In this document: positions 26,901 through 35,025 of the stretch, piece by piece
How positions within the stretch are numbered: position 1 is the stretch's first letter
Layout of the letters: every line of letters begins with the position of its first letter
NCBI RefSeq assembly: GCF_030269925.1
Contig: NC_085121.1
Location: 4,047,501-4,111,500 of the forward strand
Direction of reading: 5' to 3'
From: Bombyx mori
Lineage: Eukaryota > Arthropoda > Insecta > Lepidoptera > Bombycidae
Length of the DNA: 64,000 bases
Notes under the pieces: model-generated
Told to the model about the DNA's origin: nothing
Databases searched by the model: none
The model's input: only the letters and a program-made list of their open reading frames with translations
Translations under genes and position numbers: made by a program

Positions 26901-29900
26901 TGAAAAAAAACTCACAGTGAAGCATCAGCAGTGAACTGAGGTGATAAAGATGTCTCCTTGGCTGTTTGCCACCTGTTCATGTACCGCTGTAGACACGGTA
27001 GTGATGAGCACACTTTCAGCACAACAGCACCCGCTCTCAGCTCCATCAGCAGAGAGGAGCATGTTGATGTCATCCATTTCTGACAAACATTTTGTTTTGT
27101 TACTTTACATTACAGTTCTTACTTAGACTACTTCGTGATATGTAGATACTATTAACACACAAGACAACAATTAGTAAGTCCAGGTGTTGATTCTCGCTAA
27201 CAATAATTTGTGTTTCAACTGCAAAGACAACATGGAACCCTTAATCAAGAGTCAGGAACACCCATAGCTAGACCAACATGTTGAACATTACCTTAAGTAC
27301 CTATATTTCCGTTCGTGTTTACAATAAAATATCACAAAATCTTACTTTCAAGTCAATAAAATTCTGTTGAGCATTGCCATCTTTATTGCTTTCCACACTG
27401 TCCTTGCTTCCAGGTGACGCGAGCGGCGCAGACGGGGCGGAAGAGGACGACATAGCCGAAGTTATGGGATTCCGCAAAGGTGCAGTCAACTGTTCCAATA
27501 ATGCATCAGAGCGACGCTGAGCACTGGACGGGGCTTGTTTCTCTGATGCAGCAGTTTGAGATGTCAAAGATGATATCGGTGTTGAGATCACAGAACTTTT
27601 TGTTGTTTGATTGTCTAAAATTATAAATGAAACTCATTGCATTGATAAAGGTATTTTACAAACTGAAGTTGTTTAATGTATTTTATGACTACTCTACTAA
27701 ACCAAAAAAAAAGTACTGTTCTTTGTTAAATTTTTTGTAGTGTTACAATGGCATAATTAAAATTTAATATGAAATATATTTTCAGATACTGCTTTCAAAC
27801 TGCAAACTAAAATCAAGTAGAACTGTTTCAACTTCAGTAACATTGTATTGTTTATAAATACCTGGTACGTTGACATGTGCAGGTAATTTTGCATTCTTAA
27901 GTAATGAAGTCAATATGACTAAGTCTGATTGGGGGTAGCCTCCACCATCAATCCCGCATAGTCCCACAATTGGTAAAAGGAGCTAAAACAGTTAAGTTAA
28001 AGTTACAAAGAATTTTTAGACTAACTGGTTAATAACTACCTTCTACATTTTCAATTATTATAACTAATTGGAACTTGGCCTAAAATGAGTTAACAATTTA
28101 ATTTTGCGAGTAAATTAACATTGTGAATTCCAGTTTGAAGGGTAGGTCAAGTTTAATGTTAAAATTGAGACTTTAACCTGATTTCAACCTGAACATTGCT
28201 GAGGGCACTTATATTAAGGCTATGCGATCCAGTTATAACTTAATACTAGTTAAGCTCTGAGCTGCCCATCTAGCACAGTGAAAAATATAATTATAAGGAT
28301 ATTGTGAGCAATACTAACACACAACATGTTTAATTCAAAATTGAAGCAGCAAGAACTTCTATTGTGCTATTGTAAACTATAATACAACATTTCAAATTGC
28401 TTAAAAAGTACATTTACATTGTAGATGTCTATGGGCTCCAGTAACCACATAACACCAGGTGGGCTGTGAGAGCTCGTCCAACCATCTAAGCAATAAAAAA
28501 TAAAAAAACATTTGACAATTTTTTCAGTGTTCTGCATCCACTAAGTAATGTAGAAATAAAAGTTTAATTTAAAACATTAATTTGTATGTTACAAATACAT
28601 ATGTTATAATAAGATTACACATTGGAATAAAATACTAACTTGCTTAACAGAGACATTAGGAGCAGCAGTGGTGGTAGGATTATTCTCATCATTGCAATCA
28701 CCAGCTTCAGAAAGTTTCTTTAAAATTTGTTTGAGAACCACTTTAAAGGCATCCTGAGCTGTGCCTAACTGGTCATTTGGTACTGAAACAATTACAACCG
28801 AGAATTTTTAAACATTTAAATTTGATGTACATTGTTGATACTTTTCCTACATTTCATTTTGATATAACCATTGTGGGACCCCGTGTTTTAAGAAGTAGTA
28901 TGAGGCATATGCAGCTTTTTTTTTTCCTACCTAAGCTGGTAGCCTAGAGAGAGGCTATTCCAGCGGAACCTTAACTAGTAGGTGAACTCACGGGGCTCAA
29001 ACCTGACGACGATGCTAACACGAACTCTAGCAAGAGTCGTGCTTTGCAGAATCTACCACCGAATCGGAAACGCGACCCACTAAGAAGATCCGGCGAGAAA
29101 CTCAGTGGGCTGTGTCTGAGAGTTAATTTACTCGTCGAGCCCTTCGTCGCAAGCGACGGGTTCGACTAGAACGGTGACCGGTGCTTGAAGTACCTAGAAA
29201 CACCGTTAGTGGATCGGGAGGATCCGAGATGACGTGTTTTGGGCGACGTCGACAGCTTTCCATTCTTTCCACAGGATCGGGAATCTAGTTACCGGCGGCC
29301 ACGATGAGTGGGTTCTCGTGTCGTGCCGCTTTATCGAAGTGACGCATCGACGCCGACTGGTGGACTCTAAGTCCAGGTCGTCATGGACATACAGTCGTGG
29401 TCAACTAATTAGGGACAATCTCTAGTTAAGCCAAATTGTGAATATTTTATTTATTTTCCAACGAGTCTTAGCAATATTCCATATCTTTTACATGTAAGTG
29501 TAATTAGTCATTTATGTGCGCGATTATACAAACAATAACAACTTCTTAAACATTAAACCTCTTTACAGTATAGCTGATACAATATCATAGTGCTATTGGT
29601 TCAAAGAATGCTGGCTGGAAATTTAATTAGGGACACTGAGGTATTGCGTTCTAATCTCAAAATTGGAATTTTAATACTTTTTTGTTTCTTTTTTTATTGT
29701 TTAGTGGTCGTTTTGGCGGCAATCCAGATGTTTTATTTTAAGTTTTGAGAATTATTTTGAAGAAAAATGGGCAAAAATAAAAGTTGCGATCCAACTCTAC
29801 GAAAAATTATCATGAAGTTTGTCGAGTGTGGTTGGTCATACCGAAGGATAGCACAACATTTAAATTGTTCAAAAACTATGCAATGCAGTGCAACATTTCA

Positions 29901-31929
29901 AGCACTATAACACAGCTTTAAATGTGTCCAGAACAAAAAGATCGAGAAAAACGGCTCCGCAAGAAGATAGAATGATAACCAGGTTAGCTAAGAAAGATCC
30001 GTTTCTAGGCTCTATTTTAATTAAACACGAAGTGTTTGGGGCAAACCAAGGACCGTTCGACGACGTTTGGTAGAAGCAGGGTTTTTCAGAAGAGTGGCTC
30101 GCAAAGTACCGTTGTTGAAGAAAGAACATAGAAATGCTCGTTTGGCATTTGCACGTAAATATGGACATTGGACCTACGCCCAATGGCAACATGTACTTTT
30201 CTCTGAGGAGGCCAAGGTTAATTTGATTTCTTCAGATAGAAGGCAATATGTACGGCGTCCTGTAAAAGCGGAAATGAATCCAAGATTCACAAAAAAACAG
30301 GTGAAACATGGCGGTGGAAACATTAAAATATGGGGTTCATTTTCTGGACGTGGAGTGGGACCTGTGAGGAAAGTTCAGGGTAACTTAGACCAACATAAAT
30401 ACAAGGCAATATTGGAAGAAACTATGCTTCCCTATGTTGAGGAGCATCTCCTTATTATATGGACGTTTCAGCAGGATAACGACCCTAAACATACCGCCCA
30501 TTCAGTCAAGTCGTTTCTTACCAGTCAGTTTGTATCGGTGCTAGATTGGCCAGCAAATAGCCCGGACCTCAACCCAATTGAGCACCTTTGGCACGAAATC
30601 AAGAAAAAAGTTGCCACTTATCGTAATACAAATTTGGATGAACTTCATGAAGCTTTTTGTGAGGCATGGGCAAACATTCCTGTCGAAACATGTCAGAAAC
30701 TGATAATGTCTATGCCACATCGGTGTCAAGCGGTAATTACTAACAATAGTTTTGCTACTGGGTACTGATTTTACACGTAATAAAATGGAGCTGTTAAAGA
30801 TATTATAACACTGAAGATTATAAGTTTTGTGTAACTGTATTTTTCATTATACTTTACTGTCCTTAATTAAATGTCCACTACAGAATTGTACCTTAATATT
30901 TAATACATGTTTAATCTTTGATATTAAATACTTTTTCTATTTATTAAATCTTTTATTTACAGCCATTTATAGCATAATAATCGGACCACATTATGCAAAT
31001 AATAGGTGCTGAGAAATCAATAGGGTTTTATATTTAAATGTACAGAACCGGTTATAGCCCTTCACTATGTAGAATGTCCCTAATTAGTTGACCACGACTG
31101 TATGCAGCCAAGTAGAGTAATTATATATGTAAAGAAACCAGTAAATAGTAGATGAGGAGCCAAAAACCAAGATGCCACACCAATTTGGATAGGCTTGTGT
31201 CCAGCAGGTGAAATTCAGTTAATCTCAGCTTGAAATAGCTAGTATGTTGTTCATTCGTCTTGTTCATTTGAGGAATATTTCGTACTTAAAGGATTTTCAT
31301 AAAAGAATACAATAATTTGTTACTTACAATTATTGGCATTGATACTGATGAAATGTGCAGAAAGACATGCAAAACATGTGTAGAACAAATCATACATGTC
31401 TTCATGATTCTGGAACTCATTCTCACTGGAAAAAATATTGCATGTACTGTCAAAATTGCAATAATTTTTGTTTTGGGTCTCTTTCTGGCCTCACTTGTAT
31501 TATAAATACAGTAGTTGAAATTTTAAAGTTCTCAAATTGTAAAGTTCACCAAGATAAAATGGGTTCAGGAAAAAATACATTAGTGATTCAGCAATAAATA
31601 ATTTTCGAACAATGTTAGATTGCGGGTAGTCCCAAGCACAAGCCCAATGGATTTTCTTGTAGCTTTAAGATAATAACTCATCTCATATTCTCATATGGAA
31701 GACACCTCATATTGAACGAAAATTCTATTAAAATAATGAATAATGCACAATAAATGGAGCAACCAAAGCATCGATTTCTTCAAAAGTGTGAAAATTCTGT
31801 TCAATACCTCTTAATAACTGCTTGAATTATCTCTACAGCATCGTTTTTATCGAAAAAAGGACCGTAGAGAGCTGTTAAAATTGGTTTCACTGTATTAGCC
31901 CATTCAATGTTTCCTCCCGAAGCTGCCAT
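596..31929 (-). CDS. UBR4: E3 ubiquitin-protein ligase UBR4 (purity of essence), N-terminal half, 53 exons
   Basis: UBR4 is a roughly 5,000-residue N-recognin that binds N-degrons through a UBR box and ubiquitinates substrates through a C-terminal catalytic module; the fly orthologue is poe/pushover. The model starts at an ATG at 31929 ([17 protein letters not shown]) and joins 53 exons whose phases all agree, giving about 2,854 codons. The UBR box falls near residues 1736-1807, close to its place in animal UBR4. Downstream blocks such as [29 protein letters not shown] and [13 protein letters not shown] fit UBR4 and no other UBR ligase. The last exon ends mid-codon at a donor, so the gene continues off the left edge; the C-terminal E3 module is absent from the window. 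Introns hold most of the window's repeats. Exons differ sharply in base composition: several Ala/Pro/Arg-rich ones (10, 23, 37, 44, 49) are very GC-rich. Confidence 0.95.
2571..3032 (-). repeat. Bm1-type SINE, full length
   Basis: A tRNA-derived head (GTCGTGGCC-TAAA-GATAAGAC, then GGTGCAT) reads inward from about 3032 and an A-rich tail lies at 2571-2585 on the complement. The body shows the GTGGTAGGACC and GGGGCAGCCGTTG segments shared by other copies in this window. The head contains a short inverted duplication, GAGCGATGCAC followed by GTGCATCGCTC, not seen in the other copies. It lies in the intron just downstream of UBR4 exon 49. Confidence 0.85.
3388..3545 (-). mobile_element. Jockey-type LINE 3' end fragment in a SINE
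   Basis: On the minus strand it matches the end of the longer copy at 46150-46945, including the peptide LPLALLKS and the GTAGGCAGCGGCTTGGC segment, and ends in an A-rich tail at 3388-3400 of the complement. It interrupts the plus-strand SINE, so it is younger. Confidence 0.75.
3662..3864 (-). mobile_element. LEP1-type non-autonomous Helitron
   Basis: The complement starts TCTATACTAATATTATAAAG and ends GGTCGCTAG, the expected 5'-TC and 3'-CTAG of lepidopteran Helitrons, and it lies between an A and a T with no target duplication. The GCGAAGCGAAG repeat near the 3' end is the subterminal feature. It carries no coding sequence. Confidence 0.8.
4595..8960 (-). CDS. UBR4: UBR4 exons 36-45
   Basis: Exons in order: 8797-8960, 7901-8113, 7399-7563, 7016-7210, 6701-6885, 6152-6313, 5946-6078, 5652-5857, 4976-5209, 4595-4745. 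This is the most conserved part of the window: it follows the UBR box and includes [39 protein letters not shown]-type strands in exon 40 ([13 protein letters not shown]), [19 protein letters not shown] and [13 protein letters not shown]. Repeating short beta-like segments suggest a propeller-type fold, as in known UBR4 structures. Exons 36, 37 and 44 are Arg/Ala/His-rich and GC-rich. The intron between 36 and 37 carries an unclassified MITE. Confidence 0.92.
8205..8482. mobile_element. Unclassified MITE with terminal inverted repeats of about 36 bp
   Basis: The left end (ATATATCGTCGTTGTTAAAC followed by CAAAATCTGCTATGTGCAC) is matched by the reverse complement of 8445-8482 with only a few mismatches. 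The 200-bp interior is AT-rich and non-coding. The ends abut TATA-rich DNA, so the target duplication is unclear. It sits in the UBR4 intron between exons 37 and 36. Confidence 0.75.
9004..9166 (-). repeat. Jockey-type LINE 3' fragment
   Basis: It shares the segments GGAAACGCGACCCACTGAGAAG and AAACTCAGTGGGCTGTGTC with copies at 28.9, 53.5, 57.5 and 63.7 kb. Only the 3'-most part is present. It lies in the intron between UBR4 exons 36 and 35. Confidence 0.65.
9484..9698 (-). CDS. UBR4: UBR4 exon 35: UBR-type zinc box
   Basis: This exon encodes the substrate-recognition UBR box. Visible ligands include [22 protein letters not shown] and FFCDCGA, the Cys/His spacing of UBR fingers that bind three zinc ions and type-1 (basic) N-degrons. 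The preceding segment [20 protein letters not shown] is the usual UBR4 lead-in. The exon begins after an AG acceptor at 9699-9700 and ends at a GT donor. No key Cys or His appears lost, so the domain should be functional. Confidence 0.95.
9784..10024 (-). repeat. Bm1-type SINE, head missing
   Basis: The A-tail lies at 9784-9797 on the complement and the body ends at the CTGGTGGTAGGACC segment. The tRNA-like head is missing. It lies 25 bp from the donor of UBR4 exon 34. Confidence 0.85.
10049..16679 (-). CDS. UBR4: UBR4 exons 23-34
   Basis: Exons in order: 16448-16679, 14916-14954, 14563-14781, 14096-14266, 13807-13952, 13409-13548, 12760-12964, 12104-12156, 11753-11906, 11213-11377, 10404-10552, 10049-10155. 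Exon 24 is a 39-nt micro-exon encoding [13 protein letters not shown], in phase with both neighbours. Exon 23 is extremely GC-rich with Ala/Pro runs. Exons 29-31 form a low-complexity Thr/Ser/Pro linker. Exon 34 ends in an acidic stretch ([14 protein letters not shown]) just before the UBR box. Introns here hold a piggyBac-type MITE, a Helitron-like element and several SINEs. Confidence 0.86.
12217..12710 (-). repeat. Bm1-type SINE with two internal insertions
   Basis: SINE segments at 12217-12330, 12450-12536 and 12663-12710 read in consensus order on the minus strand. A Jockey-type 3' end (12331-12446) and an unrecognised 126-bp block (12537-12662) interrupt it. The repeat ends about 50 bp from UBR4 exon 29. 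Confidence 0.75.
12331..12446 (-). mobile_element. Jockey-type LINE 3' end fragment
   Basis: It matches the LINE tails at 3388 and 62499, with an A run on the complement and the segment CCCATGGACTTC-GCAATGCCAG. It is inserted in a SINE of the same orientation. Confidence 0.75.
13009..13294. mobile_element. piggyBac-type MITE flanked by TTAA
   Basis: Terminal inverted repeats of about 50 bp: the left end CACGTTGACTGCCGTGTAGG pairs with the complement of the right end, CCCTTTGACTGCCGTGTAGG. TTAA lies directly outside both ends (13005-13008 and 13295-13298), the signature of piggyBac integration. The interior of about 190 bp has no open frame. The left terminal CAC departs from the usual CCC. 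It sits in the intron between UBR4 exons 29 and 28. Confidence 0.85.
13655..13762 (+). repeat. CR1-type LINE 3' tail
   Basis: The segment GTTGAGTTAAGCTCGCCTTT followed by TGTGTGTACAATAAA also occurs, in reverse, at 22965-23060 downstream of the CR1-type reverse transcriptase. It is therefore probably a severely truncated copy of the same family in a UBR4 intron. Confidence 0.5.
14320..14530 (-). mobile_element. Helitron-like element, second subfamily
   Basis: It shares the 3' terminus CGACCCGCCCTCGCTTCGCT with the LEP1-type copies at 3662 and 43619, but its other end reads TATACTATGTAG, with an internal CAACAAAATCTGTTGCGTAG segment. It is non-coding and ends 33 bp from the donor of UBR4 exon 25. 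Confidence 0.6.
14955..16447. other. UBR4 intron 23, no recognised element
   Basis: This is the longest UBR4 intron without an obvious transposon. It is AT-rich with poly-T runs near 15610 and 16170-16215. I found no open frame, tRNA or terminal repeats. Confidence 0.6.
16690..17335 (+). repeat. tRNA-headed SINE split by a Bm1-type SINE
   Basis: CTGGTGTAGTGGTAAGTG at about 16692 resembles a tRNA A box. CGGGTTCGAATCCCGCCATG at 17189-17208 is a perfect B-box arm. They lie about 500 bp apart because a complete Bm1-type SINE (16707-17150) sits between them. Joined, they make a tRNA-like head, followed by an AT-rich body to about 17335. The first block starts 10-13 bp from the acceptor of UBR4 exon 23. 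Confidence 0.6.
16707..17150 (+). repeat. Bm1-type SINE, full length
   Basis: The tRNA-like head GTCGTCGTGGCCGGTAACGG and GATGTTCGAATCTC B box start the copy, and it ends at CATCTAAGCAATAACAAAAA. All body segments seen in the other copies are present in order. It lies in UBR4 intron 22. Confidence 0.88.
17334..17452 (-). repeat. Bm1-type SINE 3' fragment
   Basis: An A-tail on the complement and the GAGCTCACAGCCCACCTGG to CACCTCGAGATATAA part of the SINE are present. The rest is missing. Confidence 0.8.
17861..22908 (-). CDS. UBR4: UBR4 exons 11-22
   Basis: Exons in order: 22749-22908, 21954-22111, 21628-21793, 21335-21513, 20998-21154, 20394-20497, 20172-20315, 19718-19930, 19106-19293, 18847-19027, 18354-18459, 17861-18011. 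Exon 13 ends at a GC donor (ACAG then GCAAGG) rather than GT; using it preserves the frame into exon 14, giving the conserved run [18 protein letters not shown]. Exon 15 begins [17 protein letters not shown], a well-conserved UBR4 segment. These exons code mostly helical solenoid with alternating Leu patterns. A 1.8-kb CR1-type LINE sits in the intron before exon 11. Confidence 0.88.
18110..18325 (+). repeat. Degenerate Bm1-type SINE
   Basis: Short segments in consensus order remain, such as GCAGTGATGCGTTGCGGTTCGA and a GAGCAATACGAAAA end. It is far more diverged than its neighbours, so it is an old copy in UBR4 intron 21. Confidence 0.45.
18517..18820 (-). mobile_element. Helitron-like repeat
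   Basis: One end reads TTGCCCGCGGCTCCGTCCGC and the other ends TTATAATATTAGTATAGA, the complement of a Helitron 5' end. It contains the AAAGAATTTTTCAAATCGG block seen in the copies at 3.8, 43.7 and 51.4 kb. It lies next to UBR4 exon 20. Confidence 0.6.
20697..20747. repeat. Imperfect CA-rich microsatellite
   Basis: ACACACACAAACACACTAAC-type repeats lie in the UBR4 intron between exons 16 and 15. The tract is interrupted by T and G substitutions. Confidence 0.8.
20893..20931. repeat. (ATT)n microsatellite, about 13 units
   Basis: An uninterrupted ATT repeat in the UBR4 intron just before exon 15. It is likely polymorphic in length. Confidence 0.9.
22965..24760 (-). mobile_element. CR1/Jockey-group LINE, 5' truncated, with reverse transcriptase ORF
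   Basis: The minus-strand ORF (24698-23232, 488 aa, open somewhat upstream) is the reverse transcriptase of a non-LTR retrotransposon. Motifs in order: [57 protein letters not shown] and the catalytic [11 protein letters not shown]. The C-terminal part has the usual thumb region and a NSLPQPIR segment. The endonuclease and ORF1 are missing, so the copy is 5' truncated. The 3' untranslated part has AT repeats and ends near 22965 with TTGTGTGTACAATAA on the complement. The long open frame suggests a recent insertion in the UBR4 intron between exons 11 and 10. Confidence 0.85.
25144..31929 (-). CDS. UBR4: UBR4 exons 1-10
   Basis: Exons in transcription order: 31808-31929, 31328-31425, 28640-28782, 27862-27982, 27346-27614, 26916-27079, 26671-26806, 26291-26413, 26047-26189, 25144-25342. 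All have GT donors and AG acceptors on the minus strand with matching phases. Exon 4 encodes the [13 protein letters not shown] segment that matches the conserved N-terminal UBR4 armadillo-like region. Exon 5 is a low-complexity Ser/Ala-rich linker. Intron 2 (28783-31327) is expanded by a Jockey fragment and a full Tc1 element. Exon 10 is markedly GC-rich and Gly/Ala/Leu-rich, while exon 9 next to it is not. The start was chosen as the first ATG of the open frame; no upstream in-frame ATG is seen. Confidence 0.88.
25452..25610 (-). repeat. Bm1-type SINE 3' fragment with small insertion
   Basis: The SINE 3' part is present but a TTTATTTATTTTTTTATTTT block interrupts CACCTGGT and GTTAAGTGG. The rest of the intron up to exon 9 (to about 26040) holds nothing that I recognise. 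Confidence 0.7.
26501..26617 (+). mobile_element. Jockey-type LINE 3' end fragment
   Basis: It matches the tail at 46850-46945: GCATTGCTGAAGTCCATTAG and CTCCTCTGCCTACTAAGGCA, then an A-rich tail. It lies in a short UBR4 intron. Confidence 0.7.
28412..28508 (+). repeat. Bm1-type SINE 3' fragment
   Basis: It contains GATGTCTATGGGCTCCAGTA, then CATCTAAGCAATAAAAAATA. It lies in the UBR4 intron between exons 4 and 3. Confidence 0.8.
28918..29391 (-). mobile_element. Jockey-type LINE C-terminal/3' fragment
   Basis: Minus-strand fragments resemble the [21 protein letters not shown] C-terminal peptide found in the copies at 53.5 and 57.6 kb, though with frameshifts. The complement ends in an A run at 28918-28926. 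The Tc1 element is inserted at its upstream end. It lies in UBR4 intron 2. Confidence 0.6.
29767..29910 (+). pseudogene. Tc1 transposase N-terminal fragment
   Basis: A 47-codon frame starts [19 protein letters not shown] and contains an [17 protein letters not shown] helix-turn-helix. It ends at a stop after a shift, and the frame then resumes at 29888-30073 and again at 30067. This is the DNA-binding part of the same transposase. Confidence 0.75.
30067..30768 (+). pseudogene. Tc1 transposase catalytic part
   Basis: The 233-aa frame holds the Tc1 catalytic domain: a [19 protein letters not shown] strand (the first acidic position reads E or A where Asp is usual), [35 protein letters not shown] (second Asp) and [20 protein letters not shown] (third position, Glu after the NPIEHLW motif). 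It ends at a natural stop. The frameshift upstream separates it from its DNA-binding domain. Confidence 0.85.
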
Positions 31930-32400
31930 TTTCGAGAAGAAACTGTAATCAAATTAATTTTCTGAATTACTCCAGTTACTGAAACGAAAGTGACGTATCG
32001 TAGTATTTCGATTTTCATCAGAATTTGACATTTCTGACAAATACATATTTTTTTTCATCAATGATGTAGGTATGCCTAAGTGTTAAAATACTGCCAGTCT
32101 CTCACTATCTATGCTTTTTTAAAAGTAAAGATTATCTATTTGGCAATTTTTTTTACAGGGGGCAGTTCTTCTTTCAGATACCCCCACTGAGTGGATGATA
32201 GGGTGGACTAGCGGCTATAGCAATTAATTAAAACGTAAAAATACTTGACACATTGTGTTTACTTGTATATGAGAAAATAAAAATATAATTCCGAATGACA
32301 CCGCACATCAAAAGAAAGGAACATAATACAAACTCAAATATAGTGCATCATAGACAATTACACGTGGACAGCATCACGACCTTCCAACACCTTCTCCTGA
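31930..32400. other. Intergenic: UBR4 5' flank
   Basis: UBR4 and USP39 point away from each other, so 31930-35107 is the shared 5' region. This part has no clear TATA box or open frame. The rest of the interval is filled by a copia remnant, a Harbinger-like element and a foldback repeat. Confidence 0.5.
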
Positions 32401-32404
32401 TGTT

Positions 32405-33005
32405 CACATGTTTCTATACATGCATTAATCTTGCACAGTGTCTTTCAAATTTTACTTTTGACAATGGTTTTGACATTACGTCAGCTAACTGATTTTTTGT
32501 GGGACAGTAGCTAATATTTATTAATCCATGCACGAAGTGTTGATGTATAAAATGGTACCGTACGTCTATGTGCTTCGACCTTTTGTTGAAGGATCCAGAC
32601 TTCACAAGTTGAATCGAACTTTGGTTATCAACATGCAGATTTATTTTTATGTCCAAACCGGTTATTTCCTGTAATAGAGATTTGAGATACAATGCCTCTT
32701 TGCAAACAGTCGGCTGCGGCTATGTACTCGGCTTCAGTCGACGCTAGCGCTACTATAGGCTGCCTCTTGGATGGTCCATCAGCTATCATTAGCACGGAAC
32801 CAGAAGTGCCTCTTCGCGTCAATGGGTCTCCAGCATAATCAGAGTCACTGTAAGCATCGATATTCTCTATCGGTTTGTTTCGTTTGAACAAAATGTCTTT
32901 CTGTTTTGTTCCCACAAATTTTTTTAATATTTTCTTGACGTTTATAACGTCTTCTCTAGTGGGGTTTTCGACCTTCCTATACTCGATACTTGATCCGGCA
33001 CATTA
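32405..33005 (-). pseudogene. Ty1/copia pol remnant (reverse transcriptase end and RNase H)
   Basis: On the minus strand, two overlapping frames together show the copia RNase H: DAYSDSDYAGDPLTRRGTSG, ALASTEAEYIAAADC, then after a frameshift near 32690 LHVDNQSSIQLVKSG and KHIDVRYHFIHQHF. Upstream reads a degraded RT connection (LKGTK-like VGTKQKDILF). No LTRs or integrase are seen. It is a dead fragment of a copia-type LTR retrotransposon. Confidence 0.85.
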
Positions 33006-33047
33006 TCCTTACCTACAATCTCAATGTCAAAGAAAAACAAATGGCTT

Positions 33048-33882
33048 AGGCCTTGTCCGCACAGCGATATTTCACCGCGCGATATTTTTCTCGTAGTTCT
33101 GTAACACATTTAATATTATAGGAGTATCCGCACTGGCGGTAAAAAAATCGCGCGGGAAAAAAATCTGTGACTTGATGCAAATAGAACGCGAAGCGGTGCG
33201 ATTTATTTTCGCGCAAACATTTTATACCGTATAAAGTAAGGGCCTGTCCGCACAGCGATATTTCACCGCGAGGTTTTTATTCGCGCGTATTAAATTCCGC
33301 GATCGACATTACACCTAGTACGCACTGCGAATAAAATTTTGTACTATTTTCGTCAGTTTATTTAAGTTCTCGGCTGAGACGCACGTGTAAAATGGACAAC
33401 CGAACAAAAATTTTAATTTATCTAATGCTAAGATGGCGTAACAAACGTATCAAAATATTTCATGAGAATTGGATTCACCCACTTACGGCATTGAGACCCA
33501 TGAAAGTTTTTTCTACATAAAATATCAAGAGTGCGAAAATACAGCAAAAAGTTTTTTGGCTATTACAGAATGACAAAAATATCATTCGATAATTTACTAC
33601 AACTACTTTACTACATCTTTTCAATAGCGAGGTTGTAGGACTATGAGCGAAATGCGCGAATTTTATTCCACAGTGCGAACATAGCCATACTTACTCTACA
33701 CGATACAAAATATTCGCGCGGAAATAAATCGCACCGCTTCGCGTTCAATTTGCATCAAGTCACAGATTTTTTTCCCGCGCGATTTCGTTCCCGCCAGTGC
33801 GGATACTTCTATAATATTAAATGTGTTACAGAATTACGAGAAAAAAATCGCGCGGTGAAATATCGCTGTGCGGACAAGGCCT
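33048..33882 (+). mobile_element. PIF/Harbinger-like element with long terminal inverted repeats
   Basis: The ends GGCCTTGTCCGCACAGCGAT and its complement close the element, and the inverted repeats extend inward for about 190 bp with small differences. An extra direct copy of the end (GGCCTGTCCGCACAGCGATA) starts at 33241. From an ATG at 33392 the plus strand reads MDNRTKILIYLMLRWRN, then NWIHPL and, in another frame, FFGYYRMTKISFDNLLQLL, which resemble the start of Harbinger nucleases. The rest of the nuclease is absent. Flanks are TTA on the left and TAA on the right, compatible with a TA or TWA target. Confidence 0.75.
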
Positions 33883-34384
33883 AAATATTACCAAAAATTG
33901 CCAAGTTACTCTATAATTACAATATTGGCAAAATAATAACTTTTTGGCGGAAATTCGAGGAGCGAAGCTTTCAAATATTAATCTATGAGCGTAGCAGTGT
34001 CAATTGTTTTATTTAATTTATGTAGTGTCTTTTCAGATTAAAATGCGTAATAATGGTGGTTAATTGACTGTATAATACCTTTGAAAGTGCACAAATGTAT
34101 GAATATGCAACAAAGCCGTTAAATGTAGCTTCTCGGGATCTTTTTAAAAGTCCATTGAAAAAGTCTCAGAAAATAATTCCCATTTTACTGAGACTATATT
34201 TCATCTCATCTCATTACGTTTCATTTCATGCCAATTGATTATTGTTCCAAATTAATCAACTTCATTTCATTTCATATAATCATTTATCATAAGCAAAAAA
34301 ATATGAAAGATTAGGCTGTATGGTATCATACTTTTGCCTTTCCAGTTCGAAAATAGAACACATACTCCTACTAAAATATTTTTT

Positions 34385-35025
34385 AATGGATTTTATGACA
34401 CGGTAACTAAGATCTTTAGGTCAACTCTTAATAAAATTTATATTCTTATTTTTATGAAAAATGATAATATGAAGTGAAATGAGATGAGATGATATGGTAT
34501 AAAATATAATCTCACTATGATAGTGGTCATTTACTGATACTTTTTAGTGAACTTTTTGGAGGATGGATAAGGTCTCAAGTATAGTTACAATGGCTGTCCC
34601 ACCCTTCAAACCGAAACGCATTACTGCTTCACGGCACAAATAGGCAGGGTGGTGGTACCTACCCACGCGGATTCACAAGAGGTCCTTCCACCAGTAATTA
34701 CGCAAATTATAATTTTGCGGGTTTGATTTTTATTACACGATGTTATGCCTTCACCGTGGAAGTCAATCGTTAACATTTGTTATGTATTTCAATAGAAAAA
34801 TTGGTACCCACCTGAGATTCGAACATCGGTGCATTGCTCAACACGAATGCACCGGACGTCTTATCCTTTAGGCCACGACGACTTCATATTTCATACTATA
34901 TTATCTCATTTCATTTCATACCACTTCGTATTACCATTTTTCATAAAAATAAGAATATAAATTTAATTAAGACCTGACCTAAAGGTCTTAGTTACCGTAT
35001 CATAAAATCCCATAAAAAGTTCATT
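34385..35025. repeat. Long inverted repeat (foldback) with a SINE in its loop
   Basis: The left arm (about 34385-34510) and the complement of the right arm (about 34890-35025) share GATTTTATGA-ACGGTAACTAAGA, TAAATTTATATTCTTATTTT and TATGAAAAATG segments, roughly 125 bp each. A Bm1-type SINE fills the loop. A related ATGAGATGAGATG/CATCTCATCTCAT pair also occurs at 34195-34230. The right arm ends about 80 bp before the USP39 ATG. Confidence 0.75.
34568..34883 (-). repeat. Bm1-type SINE, 3' end truncated
   Basis: The tRNA-like head (complement of GGCCACGACGACT at 34871-34883) and body are present. The tail end beyond the GAGACCTTA segment is missing. Confidence 0.8.

Larger units (their letters stand above)
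29392..31100 (+). mobile_element. Tc1-type DNA transposon with TA target duplication
   Basis: Perfect terminal inverted repeats (CAGTCGTGGTCAACTAATTA and onward, about 26 bp) lie at 29392 and 31100, flanked by TA at 29390-29391 and 31101-31102. The 1.7-kb interior encodes a Tc1-family transposase on the plus strand in broken frames. It lies in UBR4 intron 2, opposite to UBR4 transcription. Intact ends with broken coding suggest a copy that can no longer move by itself. Confidence 0.9.

Noticed and set aside
30827..31597. Small plus-strand frames after the Tc1 transposase and across UBR4 exon 2
   Set aside because: They lie in the Tc1 3' region or antisense to UBR4 exon 2 and resemble nothing known.
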